Positions 1-8,995 are shown, counted from the first letter of the stretch. The stretch: DNA of 54,728 nucleotides from an uncultured Candidatus Saccharibacteria bacterium (GCA_946548715.1 CAMNPZ010000005.1:1-54728), one strand, 5' to 3'. Made by a program: numbers and translations. Notes: generated by a model from the letters alone, not told the origin.

Positions 1-139
1 TATAAGAAAAAGCAGATTAAGAAGTGATTCTCATATGTTCGTTTATCCTACAGTGTAATACATACTTAATCAGAGTATTGCGTTGGCAAGCCGGGAATGT
101 CGTGTTATAATTAACATAAGTAAGAAAGGATTAATTAAA

Positions 140-739
140 ATGGCAAAAATCAATCGAAGATATATAGACAAACACTGGATGGTGTTTCTAATTCGCGGCG
201 CTGTGGCGGCGATATTTGGAGCGTTTGCGTTATTCCGTGGACCCGTAGAAATGGAGAACACGGTTGCAATATTGGGTGTATTTCTGTTATTTATGGGAAT
301 CATTGATTCCGTTGGCGCACTTTATTGCTCTTCCAAAAAACATGGCTGGATTAATGCCGTTATTGATGCACTGGTCGATGTAGTAGCGGCCGTCGCATTG
401 TTATTTGTGGCAAAAAACGATTTGACGAATAGCGTAATCATCATTTCGATTTATACAATAGTGTCTGGTATTATTGATATATTTCACGGGTTTCTTTCGA
501 CCGTTGACCCAACTGATCGTTTTATCCGAATACTAGCGGGGGTTTGTGGTTGTATTATCGGAGCGGTAATTCTTAACGCTGGAGATTTTGAGATTACTAC
601 CTTCGTGCGGTTCTTTGGTGCTTATATGCTGATTGTGGGGGTCACTAGCTCGATTTATGGAGTGCATAACCGCGCTCAAAACATCGAAGACAAGGTTGCT
701 AGGAAAGAATCTTATAGGAAAAAGAAGTCGAAAAAATAG
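140..739 (+). CDS. HdeD/DUF308-like small multi-pass membrane protein
   Basis: A 199-residue protein made mostly of about six hydrophobic helices joined by short loops, ending in a strongly basic tail (KKKSKK). The pattern of paired short membrane repeats fits the HdeD/DUF308 family, whose members are integral inner-membrane proteins, some linked to acid stress. I chose ATG 140 because GAAAGGA (124-130) sits at Shine-Dalgarno distance; an in-frame TTG at 83 has no such site. A TATAAT box at 106-111, preceded by TGT, gives a short leader. The gene stands just before galU with its own promoter. Family placement rests on hydropathy and general resemblance, and the function here is unknown. Confidence 0.7.
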   Translation: MAKINRRYIDKHWMVFLIRGAVAAIFGAFALFRGPVEMENTVAILGVFLLFMGIIDSVGALYCSSKKHGWINAVIDALVDVVAAVALLFVAKNDLTNSVIIISIYTIVSGIIDIFHGFLSTVDPTDRFIRILAGVCGCIIGAVILNAGDFEITTFVRFFGAYMLIVGVTSSIYGVHNRAQNIEDKVARKESYRKKKSKK

Positions 740-784
740 TGTTTACGATGCCCATATGATATAATTGGGTTTTAAGGAGACTTT

Positions 785-1663
785 ATGAAAGCAATAATCA
801 CTGATGCGGGGTTTGCGAGCCGCTATCTACCAATCACTAAAACTATCCCTAAGGCGATGATTCCAATCGGAGCAAAGCCAGTAATGCAACTTTGCGTAGA
901 AGAATGCGTCGAAGCCGGAATTGATGAAATAATCATTGTGGCAACGCCAAATACTAAGGCTAAAGAGATTTATGATGATTATTTTCATAGTAAAGCGGAA
1001 AATGTAAAAGCTTTACTTGAGAAGCAAGGCAAGACGGAACGATTTGAACCGGTTGAGAAAGTATTGAATTTTCCTAACATTATTGTCATCGAACAGGATC
1101 CGAGTTTACCTTATGGAAACGGGTCACCGATTGTTTCGGCAAAAGATTATGTAAAGGATGACGAAGCTTTCGTGGTGCTGTATTCCGATGACCTAATTCT
1201 AGGAAATAGCGACGTCAAAACTTTGATTGAGACTTACCGAGCACACCCAGAAGCGAAAGCAGTAATCGCGGCGCAAGAAATGCCTGAATCGGTCTGGAAC
1301 AAATATGGCATGATTGCCCTCAAGGAAAATGGAACCTTAAGCCACATCGTTGAGAAACCCAAGACACCAGATTTGTCACCGAGCAACTTAACATCATACG
1401 GACGATATCTATTAACACCAGAGGTATTCGATTACCTCGTGCCATCTAATACCGGACTGGATGGTGAACTATGGACCGTGGATGCTATTACGCGGTTAGC
1501 TGAACATGGCGATGTGATTGTGGCTCGAAGCCAAGGGCACTGGATTACAACTGGTGATCCGAAGAATTATTTCTTAGCTCATTTGGAATACGTACTACGG
1601 GAAACTGATTATGCGGATGACGTGCGGAAAATAGTGTATAATAACGATAAGGAGGATAAATAA
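785..1663 (+). CDS. galU: UTP-glucose-1-phosphate uridylyltransferase (GalU-like)
   Basis: A 292-residue nucleotidyltransferase predicted to make UDP-glucose from UTP and glucose-1-phosphate for glycolipid or surface glycan synthesis. The N-terminus reads KAIITDAGFASRYLPITK, the nucleotide-binding loop, followed by IPKAMIPIGAKPV. Further family features are VIEQDPSLPYGNGSPI, the SDD metal-binding segment near residue 137, and VEKP near residue 194. Length matches the family (about 290-300). The loop has FASR where most homologues have LGTR, so substrate preference should be read with care. TATAAT at 760-765 and AAGGAGA at 774-780 give a normal leader and a clear start. It is followed after 3 nt by a small membrane protein and is probably cotranscribed with the next two genes. 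Confidence 0.88.
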   Translation: MKAIITDAGFASRYLPITKTIPKAMIPIGAKPVMQLCVEECVEAGIDEIIIVATPNTKAKEIYDDYFHSKAENVKALLEKQGKTERFEPVEKVLNFPNIIVIEQDPSLPYGNGSPIVSAKDYVKDDEAFVVLYSDDLILGNSDVKTLIETYRAHPEAKAVIAAQEMPESVWNKYGMIALKENGTLSHIVEKPKTPDLSPSNLTSYGRYLLTPEVFDYLVPSNTGLDGELWTVDAITRLAEHGDVIVARSQGHWITTGDPKNYFLAHLEYVLRETDYADDVRKIVYNNDKEDK

Positions 1664-1666
1664 TAA

Positions 1667-1951
1667 ATGAACGTAGCGGAATGGATATTGGTTGCAATTC
1701 TTAGCATGACACTTTTGGTGTTTTTAGTGATGGGGATTGTGCTAGTTGTGAAGCTGATTGGGCTGAGCGATGAGATTAAAGAAGTAATCGTTGAGGGGCA
1801 AGACATCGCTAAGAATGCGAACGGCATCGTCAATAACGTCAAAGGTATGACTTCAATTGGCGGAACGGTCGAAATGTTTGTTGATAAATATATTAACCCA
1901 AGATTAAAAGAAAAGAAGAAGGAAGGAGAGAAGAAAAATGGCGGAAAATAA
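1667..1951 (+). CDS. small single-pass membrane protein, DUF948-like
   Basis: A 94-residue protein with one N-terminal membrane helix (about residues 6-32). A short amphipathic stretch with repeated Asn and Asp follows, then a very basic Lys/Glu tail. The arrangement resembles DUF948-type envelope proteins, but the match is only by layout. Its ribosome-binding site (AAGGAGG) lies inside the last codons of galU, so it is translationally coupled to galU. Its last 14 nt overlap the next gene. The pair of small proteins may act together at the cell envelope; that is inference. Confidence 0.6.
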   Translation: MNVAEWILVAILSMTLLVFLVMGIVLVVKLIGLSDEIKEVIVEGQDIAKNANGIVNNVKGMTSIGGTVEMFVDKYINPRLKEKKKEGEKKNGGK

Positions 1952-2252
1952 CAAAAAAGGTGGTGCAGGCAAATTTATGCTTGGAGCGGCACTTGGTGCG
2001 CTAGCTGGAATATTTGCAGGAAAATGCGTGTCGAAGAAGCTAGAAGAGGATGGCGAGGAAATTGACGACAGAATTGATGATATTGAAGAAGATATCGAGG
2101 AGAATATCGACGACGCGGCAGAATGGGCTGAAGAAAAGGCTGACGATATCAAGGAAAAGGCTGGCGAGGCTAAGAAAAAGGCAACAACTGTAGCCAAAGA
2201 AGCCAAGAAAACCGTCAAAGATACCGCAAAGACCATCAAGAAATCGAAGTAG
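1938..2252 (+). CDS. YtxH-like small envelope protein
   Basis: A 104-residue protein. A Gly/Ala-rich hydrophobic segment (about residues 9-30, with GAALGALAGIFAG) is followed by a highly charged region. That region is first acidic (EEDIEENIDDAAEWAEEKADD) and then a Lys/Ala-rich helix resembling YtxH or LEA-type repeats. YtxH proteins are small, membrane-associated and poorly characterised. The start is supported by GGAGAG upstream and by the 14-nt overlap with the preceding gene. It is the last gene of the galU transcript before the dnaE promoter. Confidence 0.6.
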   Translation: MAENNKKGGAGKFMLGAALGALAGIFAGKCVSKKLEEDGEEIDDRIDDIEEDIEENIDDAAEWAEEKADDIKEKAGEAKKKATTVAKEAKKTVKDTAKTIKKSK

Positions 2253-2273
2253 TAGTTTATAAACTTCGCTTTG

Positions 2274-2289
2274 TGATATAATTTTAGTA
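2274..2289 (+). promoter_or_regulatory. extended -10 promoter giving leaderless dnaE mRNA
   Basis: TG at 2274-2275 and TATAAT at 2277-2282 end 6 nt before the dnaE ATG (2289). The expected transcription start is the A of ATG, and there is no Shine-Dalgarno site. Confidence 0.7.
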
Positions 2290-5200
2290 TGACAGTGGAG
2301 TTAAAACCTAGTGATTTCGTGCATTTGCATAACCATACGCACTATTCGCTTTTGGATGGGCTGACGAAGATTCCGGAACTCGTGCAATATGTGAAGGAAC
2401 AGGGAATGGAAGCCGTGGCGGTAACCGACCACGGTACTATGTCGGGGCTCGTGGAGCTTTATAAGGAATGTAACGACGCTGGAATTAAACCACTGCTCGG
2501 ACTAGAATCTTACGTTGCGGCACGCAAGAAGACTGATAAGGACCCGGCGCACGACAAGCAGAGATTTCATATTACTTTGATTGCGATGAATAACAAAGGA
2601 TATGAGAACTTGTGTCGGATTATGTCGGCGGCGGAGATTGATGGTAAATACTACAAGCCGCGTACTGACCACGAAGATTTGGAGAAATATAGTGAGGGGG
2701 TGATTTGCCTGTCGGGCTGTATGGGTTCGGAGATTTCTGAGGCAATACGAGCAGGCGATGATGAGAAGGCGCTTGAGCTAATCGACTGGTACCGAAATGT
2801 TTATAAAGATCGGTTCTACCTCGAGATGCAGGACCATGGCCATCCAAAATCCACCACGCATTCCGCGGAACAAAAGAAAATCAACGACTGGCATATGGCG
2901 CACGCCAAGGAACTGGGGCTGCCTTTGGTGGTAACTTGCGATGCGCACTATTTGAAGAAGGAAGATCAAGATGCACACGAAGTACTGCTTTGTATCGGTA
3001 CGGCGGGGAACTTGTCGGACAAGAACCGGTTTTCTTTGAAGGATTATGATTTGCATGTAATACCGGCACAGGAGATTATCGAGCATTGGCAGGATACTTG
3101 CCCGGAAGCAGTTTTAAATACAAAGCGAATTGCAGAACGTTGCAACGTAGATTTGCAGCTCGGACGGATTTTGATTCCGAAGTTTCCGATTCCAACCGAC
3201 GAGGACGAAAAGACTTACTTGGACCGGTTGGTGTTCCAGGGATTAGTGTACCGCTATGGCGGAAAGACGTTGCAGGAAGCTTCGGAGATACCAGTGCCGG
3301 AGTGCCGAAAGATACTGGAAGAGGCCGACAAGGAGCGTGACGAGGCACACAAAGTACTGCCGCGGATTGACTATGAGCTTTCCGTGGTGGACAAGATGGG
3401 CTATAATGGATATTTCTTGATTGTACAAGACTTCATCAACTGGGGGAAGTCGCAGAGAATTGTGTATGGACCGGGACGTGGCTCAGCAGCTGGGTCGATT
3501 CTAGCGTATGCGCTGCGTATTACAGAGCTTGACCCGCTGAAGTACGATTTACTATTTGAGCGGTTCTTGAATCCGGACCGGATTAGTATGCCAGATATTG
3601 ATACCGATATTCAGGATACGCGACGCGATGAGGTGATTCAATATTGTTCGGACAAATATGGGTTCAACCGGGTGTCAAATATTGCGACGTTTGGTAAAAT
3701 GATGGCCAAAAACGCAGTACGCGACGTAGCGCGAGTGCTCGAAGTACCGTATGCGGAAGCCGACAGGCTGGCGAAGATGGTGCCAGATCCGGTGATGGGG
3801 CACCATGTGAAACTAGCCGATGCGATTAAAGACGTGCCGGATTTGAAGCAAGAATACGAAACCAACCCGACCTCGAAGGAGGTGATTGATTTTGCTTCGC
3901 GGCTTGAAGGAACGATTCGCAACCACGGCGTGCACGCCTGTGGCGTGATTATTGCGCCGGATGATTTGGTGAAGTTCCTGCCGCTTGAAGTCTCGGCCAA
4001 GGGGCCGATTGCGGCACAATTCCCGATGGGGCAGGTAGAGGAAATTGGACTACTCAAAATGGACTTCTTGGGACTATCAAACTTGTCGGTGATTAATAAT
4101 GCACTCCGGATGATTCGGAAGGTTTACCATAATGATATTGATATGTATTCGCTACCACTAGATGACGAGAAGACCTACGAATTATTACAACGGGCAGAGA
4201 CGACTGGCGTATTCCAGCTAGAATCGGCGGGGATGAAAAGATATCTGCGTGACCTCAAGGCATCGTCGTTTGAGGATATTATCGCTATGGTAGCCTTGTA
4301 TCGTCCGGGACCGATGCAGTTTATCGATTCATTTATTCGACGCAAACATGGCGAGGAACCGATTACTTACCTACATCCAGGGCTGGAGAATTCTCTGAAA
4401 AACACTTACGGGATTATGATTTACCAAGAGCAGTTCATGCAGATTTCGAAGGAATGGTGCGGGTTTACTGGTGGTCAGGCAGATACTTTGCGAAAGGCGG
4501 TGGGAAAGAAAAAGATTGACATGATGAAGAAAGTAAAACCGCAGTTCATCGAGGGTGCCGTAAAGATTGGTGGGGCGACCGAGGAGATTGCGGAGACTTT
4601 CTGGGCGCAGCTGCTGGATTTCGCGAACTACTGTTTCAACAAGTCGCACGCAGCGTGTTATGCGCTGGTGGCATACTGGACGGCGTATCTGAAGGCGCAC
4701 TATCCAGATGCATTCATGGCGGCATTGATGACGGCAGATATGCGGTGGACTGACCGGCTTGCGATTGAGATTGCCGAGTGCAAACGTATGGGAATCAAGG
4801 TGCTAGGGCCGGACATTAATCAGTCGTATGGTGATTTTGGTATTGTGGGTGGCGAGAAGACGATTCGGTTCGGGCTATCTGGCGTAAAGGGAATCGGTAA
4901 GGCTTTGATTGAGGAGATTGTAATCCCGGAGCGCGATAAAAACGGGCCATTCAAATCGGTGTGTGATTTTGCTAAGCGAGTAGATTCGACGAAGTTTAAT
5001 AAGAAGGCGTGGGAGAGCGCAATCAAGACAGGAGCATTTGATAGTTTCGGACATACGCGGTCGGATTTGCTATACAATCTCGAAGCAGTGCAGGCGTATG
5101 GATCGAAAATCCAAAAAGACGTAGGATCGGGACAAACTGATCTCTTCGGCATGATGGGCGAAGCGGGGGCGATTCCAGAAGTAGAAATCAAGCCAGCGCC

Positions 5201-6032
5201 TGTCCAGCACCCGGAAAAAGAGCAGTTATTGTGGGAGCGAGATCTGATGGGACTATACCTGTCGGCACATCCTTTGGATAAGTACGATACATACTTCGAA
5301 GAGCAGACGCACCCGATGTCGCTGGTATCGGCGGAAAATGATGGGAAGATGGTAACAGTGGGCGGAATTATTACAGCGGTGCGGACGATTCTGACGAAGA
5401 AGGGCGACAAAATGGCTTTCATTAAGATGGAGAACAAGACCGACGAGATAGAGTTTATCGTGTTCCCGAGCGTATTTGCCGAGCATGGAGCGAAATTGGC
5501 GGTCGATAACGTAGTGCGAGTAAAAGGTAAGGTGAATGCGAAGGATAAGGATGGTAATATTACTTCCGATGTGAAATTACTGGCCGAAGTAGTAGAACTG
5601 GTGTCAGATGAAGTATTGGAGTCATATGAATCGACGGGTACGAAGCTAGCGGCACCAGCAGCGGCGCCCGAAAAGAATTTCCGTCGCCGTTCGCGCGTTT
5701 CGGCGGAGCGGGTATCTAATAATGGGGGTGGCGGAAGTAGTGGAGGTTCGTCGTCGGCGATTATTGACGAGCCGCGCGTACTGAAGAAACCGCCGAAAGA
5801 TCCACGCAAGGAACGGTTGTATATTTTAGTTGAAGATGCGTCGGACACGGAGACTTTGACCGCGATACGAAGACTAGCGGATATTTATGTTGGTATGCAG
5901 GAAGTGGTGCTGGTATTGAAGGATGAAGAATCAAAACGGCCGCTTCGGATGCCGTTTCGGGTGGATGCCTCAAAAGAACTCACCGATAAGCTGTCGGAAC
6001 TCGTCGGTGAGAGTAATGTGAAGGTTTGCTAG
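2289..6032 (+). CDS. dnaE: DNA polymerase III subunit alpha
   Basis: A 1247-residue replicative polymerase. An N-terminal PHP domain begins HLHNHTHYSLLDG. The polymerase core has GPGRGSAAGS and the catalytic PDIDTD at residues 435-440. The fingers include GIMIYQEQFM and the FNKSHAACYALVAYWTAYLK helix. Beta-binding and helix-hairpin-helix segments follow (FGLSGVKGIGKA), then an OB-fold near 1010-1100. A Gly/Ser linker (about residues 1145-1155) connects to a short C-terminal domain that resembles the alpha C-terminal region. Length is typical of DnaE1. The promoter makes it the first gene of its own transcript. No proofreading exonuclease gene is in the window. Confidence 0.97.
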   Translation: MTVELKPSDFVHLHNHTHYSLLDGLTKIPELVQYVKEQGMEAVAVTDHGTMSGLVELYKECNDAGIKPLLGLESYVAARKKTDKDPAHDKQRFHITLIAMNNKGYENLCRIMSAAEIDGKYYKPRTDHEDLEKYSEGVICLSGCMGSEISEAIRAGDDEKALELIDWYRNVYKDRFYLEMQDHGHPKSTTHSAEQKKINDWHMAHAKELGLPLVVTCDAHYLKKEDQDAHEVLLCIGTAGNLSDKNRFSLKDYDLHVIPAQEIIEHWQDTCPEAVLNTKRIAERCNVDLQLGRILIPKFPIPTDEDEKTYLDRLVFQGLVYRYGGKTLQEASEIPVPECRKILEEADKERDEAHKVLPRIDYELSVVDKMGYNGYFLIVQDFINWGKSQRIVYGPGRGSAAGSILAYALRITELDPLKYDLLFERFLNPDRISMPDIDTDIQDTRRDEVIQYCSDKYGFNRVSNIATFGKMMAKNAVRDVARVLEVPYAEADRLAKMVPDPVMGHHVKLADAIKDVPDLKQEYETNPTSKEVIDFASRLEGTIRNHGVHACGVIIAPDDLVKFLPLEVSAKGPIAAQFPMGQVEEIGLLKMDFLGLSNLSVINNALRMIRKVYHNDIDMYSLPLDDEKTYELLQRAETTGVFQLESAGMKRYLRDLKASSFEDIIAMVALYRPGPMQFIDSFIRRKHGEEPITYLHPGLENSLKNTYGIMIYQEQFMQISKEWCGFTGGQADTLRKAVGKKKIDMMKKVKPQFIEGAVKIGGATEEIAETFWAQLLDFANYCFNKSHAACYALVAYWTAYLKAHYPDAFMAALMTADMRWTDRLAIEIAECKRMGIKVLGPDINQSYGDFGIVGGEKTIRFGLSGVKGIGKALIEEIVIPERDKNGPFKSVCDFAKRVDSTKFNKKAWESAIKTGAFDSFGHTRSDLLYNLEAVQAYGSKIQKDVGSGQTDLFGMMGEAGAIPEVEIKPAPVQHPEKEQLLWERDLMGLYLSAHPLDKYDTYFEEQTHPMSLVSAENDGKMVTVGGIITAVRTILTKKGDKMAFIKMENKTDEIEFIVFPSVFAEHGAKLAVDNVVRVKGKVNAKDKDGNITSDVKLLAEVVELVSDEVLESYESTGTKLAAPAAAPEKNFRRRSRVSAERVSNNGGGGSSGGSSSAIIDEPRVLKKPPKDPRKERLYILVEDASDTETLTAIRRLADIYVGMQEVVLVLKDEESKRPLRMPFRVDASKELTDKLSELVGESNVKVC

Positions 6033-6088
6033 AAATATGGCTCGGACCAGCACTCTTCATCGTATGATATGATAGAATTGAAACATTA

Positions 6089-7285
6089 TTAGCGGTTGCG
6101 AGGCTGGATTGTTTTATATCGTTCAGCCTTACCTTCACGTTCAAGTGCTCTCAATGATTTAACTTCCGAGATTAATGTCCGATATTTAGGGTCCTGTCTT
6201 CGGTAAATGTCAGAAACAAGTTCATATAGTTCCATTCTGAGCTTGCGAATCTGGTGTGCTTTTTCTTGCTGAGGAAGGTCAGAGTTGCGGCAATCCTTAA
6301 TTTGTTCCAGTAATTGTTTGCGTTTTTCTTTCGCTTCAAGAATCGCTTTATCATCATCTGAAAGAACAGTATTATTTGAGGCAAGTGCTATTATACTGGG
6401 TTGAAGTGGGCATCGTTCAGCAGCGCGCGCCAGAGCAGACCAAAGTTTTTTGTCGATGTATTGCAACTTAGCCCTCGCATCATCGATAATTCGATTATCT
6501 CTGCCGTTATGCTCTGGAAGCATTGCTAAGGCCAGTCGATTCTGTTCAAAGATTTCCGAAAGAACTATAAAGCGAGCCTTGTCATTAAAGAATCGCAGGA
6601 AATTCTTTGCTTCTTGTAGGCGTTTTGGATTAAGGGATTCTTGGTCTGGGCTTTTTATGTAGTCATAATGATGTCTGTATGTTTTAACAGTATTCTCGTC
6701 TATATTCATAGCAATACAATAATGTGGAACATTCGACTCTCTTGCAAGCAAGGTGCCGTCTTCCAAGTAGGAATAGTCTAGTCCCGAGAAACCGAATGGA
6801 AGGTTTTTGCGAGAGTCATTAGTGGTCCTGAGGAGCTTCGTGCGAATCTCGTCGTCATTTAGCGTGACGTCAAAACCCATATAAGCTTGTTCGCCGCCGT
6901 CAAAGTCACTGATTCTTACAGCGCAGTCGATACGATTCACCACATCGTCGTAGCCAATACCATTAACATTAGCGGTATAGACGGGTGAAACCATGAATGG
7001 AATATGGCCAGTGCGACTAGGAACGTCGCCTAGCCATTTACCTTCGACAAAACCATGTGCTGCGATAGCCTCGAATTGCGACGCTAGCCAGCCTTTATCG
7101 CTAAAATCCTTTTGTCTTTCCTCTAGATATTGTTTGTCTCTTTCTACCACGTTGTTGTTGCGCGAATCCTTAAAATCATCCATAGTCTTAAGGCTCGCAG
7201 TTATAGCCATGTGTCCATAACGCCGGACCGAATCTTCGGATGGTTTTTCTGCTTTGGGCTGTTCTATATTGTTTATTCTTTCCAT
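6089..7285 (-). CDS. hypothetical protein, possible nuclease-like fold
   Basis: A 398-residue soluble protein that I cannot assign to a named family. The N-terminal half is globular. The segment DDVVNRIDCAVRI, then 20 residues later MGFDVTLND, loosely resembles the D...(D/E)xK pattern of PD-(D/E)XK nucleases, but no lysine is placed convincingly, so this is only a hint. The C-terminal half is rich in charged helices. AGGAG precedes the ATG. A TATAAT element lies in the intergenic space on the minus strand at about 7301-7306, overlapping the tail of the terminator of the upstream gene. Base use resembles its neighbours. Confidence 0.75.
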   Translation of the reverse strand: MERINNIEQPKAEKPSEDSVRRYGHMAITASLKTMDDFKDSRNNNVVERDKQYLEERQKDFSDKGWLASQFEAIAAHGFVEGKWLGDVPSRTGHIPFMVSPVYTANVNGIGYDDVVNRIDCAVRISDFDGGEQAYMGFDVTLNDDEIRTKLLRTTNDSRKNLPFGFSGLDYSYLEDGTLLARESNVPHYCIAMNIDENTVKTYRHHYDYIKSPDQESLNPKRLQEAKNFLRFFNDKARFIVLSEIFEQNRLALAMLPEHNGRDNRIIDDARAKLQYIDKKLWSALARAAERCPLQPSIIALASNNTVLSDDDKAILEAKEKRKQLLEQIKDCRNSDLPQQEKAHQIRKLRMELYELVSDIYRRQDPKYRTLISEVKSLRALEREGKAERYKTIQPRNR

Positions 7286-7311
7286 ACTATTCTCCTGGGG
7301 TTATTATAGCA

Positions 7312-7336
7312 CAAAAAGCCCCTCCGAAGAGAGGCT
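7312..7336 (-). terminator. intrinsic terminator of the 7344-7670 gene
   Basis: On the minus strand AGCCTCTC-TTCG-GAGGGGCT forms an 8-bp stem with a UUCG-type tetraloop, followed by TTTTT. The next promoter starts within its tail. Confidence 0.85.
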
Positions 7337-7343
7337 ACAAAAA

Positions 7344-7670
7344 CTAACAGTAATCATCATAATCATCGTCGTCGACGACGCGATGATCGAAGAGGAACCT
7401 CGTAATGGATTCCTTTATCATCTCGCTCGTATGATAATGAAGAATTGTAGGATTGATTACTAAGGTAATCACGCCCCAGTAAAGCTCCGACAAGTTCAAT
7501 GTAACGGCTGCATTGGTCTCGCACTGCAGCGTTTTTGCAAATTCCTTTGTTTCATCCTGCTCAACCTCGAAGTACTCCGGGTTGAAGAAGAAGAGCGTCA
7601 TGTTTTCACCGACTTCCTGAATCGTGAAATCGTCGCGCCCTTCAATCATGAATCCCTTATACTCCTTCAT
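7344..7670 (-). CDS. hypothetical small acidic protein
   Basis: A 108-residue protein of unknown function. I chose ATG 7670 (MKEYKGFMIEG) because AAAGGTGG lies just upstream; the longer reading from 7700 lacks a site. The sequence alternates short strands and helices and ends in a run of aspartates (VVDDDDYDDYC). No membrane segment or known motif is visible. It has a long leader of about 190 nt from a TATAAT near 7874-7879, containing a hairpin and a possible 33-codon ORF, so expression may be post-transcriptionally controlled. Confidence 0.65.
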   Translation of the reverse strand: MKEYKGFMIEGRDDFTIQEVGENMTLFFFNPEYFEVEQDETKEFAKTLQCETNAAVTLNLSELYWGVITLVINPTILHYHTSEMIKESITRFLFDHRVVDDDDYDDYC

Positions 7671-7735
7671 CTTTGCCCACCTTTCTAAAAACAGGTCCAC
7701 ATCGTTACTCTGATTAATGGATCCGCTGCGTCGCG

Positions 7736-7837
7736 TTACTTGAGTTTATATCCTGACTCAGCAATATCCGAGCTTTCCGCTCGTGAACACTGCCGAGTCG
7801 GTTTACTGCTAAAAACTAAAACGTACTCGCCCTTCAC
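7736..7837 (-). CDS. possible 33-aa leader ORF
   Basis: GTG 7837 to TAA 7736 encodes a 33-residue peptide beginning MKGEYVLVFSSKPTRQ within the leader of the downstream gene. GGGGAGG lies directly against the GTG, which is too close for a normal start, so translation is doubtful. The stretch folds into a hairpin (about 7753-7802) with arms GACTC/GAGTC and CGAGC/GCTCG. It may be a regulatory leader rather than a gene. Confidence 0.25.
   Translation of the reverse strand: MKGEYVLVFSSKPTRQCSRAESSDIAESGYKLK
7753..7802 (-). repeat. leader hairpin
   Basis: Inverted arms GACTC/GAGTC enclose a second stem CGAGC/GCTCG in the 5' leader of the 7344-7670 gene. It could be an attenuation or stability element. 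Confidence 0.45.
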
Positions 7838-7950
7838 CTCCCCTCGGAATATTGATTATTGGCGTATTCGCGTATTATAGCATACATTATGAATATTGTC
7901 AATATTTACGCGTTACAGATTAGCCACGCGCTTGCCTCGAATAGAAATGC

Positions 7951-7966
7951 TGGTATAATACAATTA
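7951..7966 (+). promoter_or_regulatory. extended -10 promoter giving leaderless smpB mRNA
   Basis: TGG then TATAAT (7954-7959), 6 nt before ATG 7966, with no Shine-Dalgarno site. Confidence 0.7.
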
Positions 7967-8382
7967 TGAAGAAGAAGCAGGTGCCAGATATGGTTACGGT
8001 GAATCGAAAAGCAAAATTCGATTATGTTCTTGGTGACGAATTAACAGTAGGAATGGTTTTGACCGGGCCGGAGGTACGTGCAATTCGCGACCACCATGTG
8101 CAACTTAAAGGTTCTTATGTAACGATACGCGAAGGGGAGCTGTGGTTATATGGACTAACTCTGGGAGCAGAAACGGCGCAGAATATCAAGTTGTTAGCAA
8201 CGCGGAGACAAATCACAGAGTTAGAGCGCGAGAAAGTAGCTGGTTCAACAATTGTGCCAGTGAGATTATTAGGCGGCAGTCGCCATATTAAATTAGTGAT
8301 TGCAGTCGGGCGCGGGAAAAAGAAATACGACAAAAGGGAAACAATTAAGAAACGCGATATAGAAAGAGGGAGATACACCTAA
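7966..8382 (+). CDS. smpB: SsrA-binding protein SmpB
   Basis: A 138-residue SmpB, the partner of tmRNA in rescuing stalled ribosomes. Family features are NRKAKFDY near the start, VLTGPEVRAIRDHHVQLKGSY, GELWLYGL and the C-terminal GRGKKKYDKRETIKKRD tail that enters the mRNA channel. It is slightly shorter than the usual 150-160 residues because the central loop and tail are trimmed. It is a single-gene transcript from a leaderless promoter. I found no tmRNA gene in the window. Confidence 0.93.
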   Translation: MKKKQVPDMVTVNRKAKFDYVLGDELTVGMVLTGPEVRAIRDHHVQLKGSYVTIREGELWLYGLTLGAETAQNIKLLATRRQITELEREKVAGSTIVPVRLLGGSRHIKLVIAVGRGKKKYDKRETIKKRDIERGRYT

Positions 8383-8460
8383 AAGGCAAATCTCCCTATA
8401 TTATCGTACGCTAGCTATACCTTAACGATGTTTTAATGTCAAGTTATCAAACAGAGGCGG

Positions 8461-8871
8461 CTAGATTTGATTTAGCTCGTCAAAGAATGGTTTTTGCTTA
8501 TCATATTCTTCAACGGCGCCGCCTTCTTCCGTGTGGGCGTCTTCTCTCATAATTCTGGCCTTGCGAAGCATCTTCCATGCTTCTTCCTCCTTACCCGCTA
8601 ACATTAAATCCCTAGCCTCTTTTTTTAGTTTTTCAGTCTCAGTCTCTAGTATATCTCCAGCCATTGCCATTGCGTGAGCTTTATTCGGGTCTTCTTCGCG
8701 CTTGCCTGGCTGATATGCCTCCATAGCTTTCTTTTTCGCTTCGCTTCGATCGAGCATTTCATAAAAGTCTATTGGCCCCGAAGTTGTAATTTTTCTACCT
8801 CGCTCTCGATGGTCCTCCCTCTGTTGAGTAAGATCTTCTGCATCATCATTAGCTAGTTTTTCTCCTGACAT
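8461..8871 (-). CDS. hypothetical charged helical protein
   Basis: A 136-residue hydrophilic protein of unknown function, rich in Glu, Lys and Ala and predicted mainly helical, without signal peptide or membrane segment. The middle (about residues 75-115) looks like a single helical hairpin with LKKEARDLMLAGKEEEAWKM, resembling a tetratricopeptide-type turn, but one repeat is not enough to assign a family. The start is well supported by AAAGGAGGT upstream of ATG 8871, with an AT-rich TATAAT region before it. It is transcribed divergently from the exonuclease III gene. Confidence 0.7.
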   Translation of the reverse strand: MSGEKLANDDAEDLTQQREDHRERGRKITTSGPIDFYEMLDRSEAKKKAMEAYQPGKREEDPNKAHAMAMAGDILETETEKLKKEARDLMLAGKEEEAWKMLRKARIMREDAHTEEGGAVEEYDKQKPFFDELNQI

Positions 8872-8979
8872 ATATACCTCCTTTGAAGTTTATTAAATTA
8901 TAAATATAATTATAAAGTTTCCCAATAGACTACGTCAATAGCTGGAGTGGTTTTTGCAATGATATTGAGTAGCGAAATG

Positions 8980-8995
8980 TGATACAATTATTCTA
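8980..8995 (+). promoter_or_regulatory. extended -10 promoter giving leaderless exonuclease III mRNA
   Basis: TGA then TACAAT (8983-8988), 6 nt before ATG 8995. Confidence 0.65.

Noticed and set aside
1-82. Gene at the left window edge
   Set aside because: Short, AT-rich, no supported ORF; only the promoter of the first gene follows.
5700-5765. DnaE Gly/Ser linker as another palindromic insertion
   Set aside because: Low-complexity linker without inverted arms or a shared core.
4820-5848. 342-codon ORF antisense to dnaE
   Set aside because: A mirror of dnaE codon bias, Ser/Pro-rich, with no start signals.
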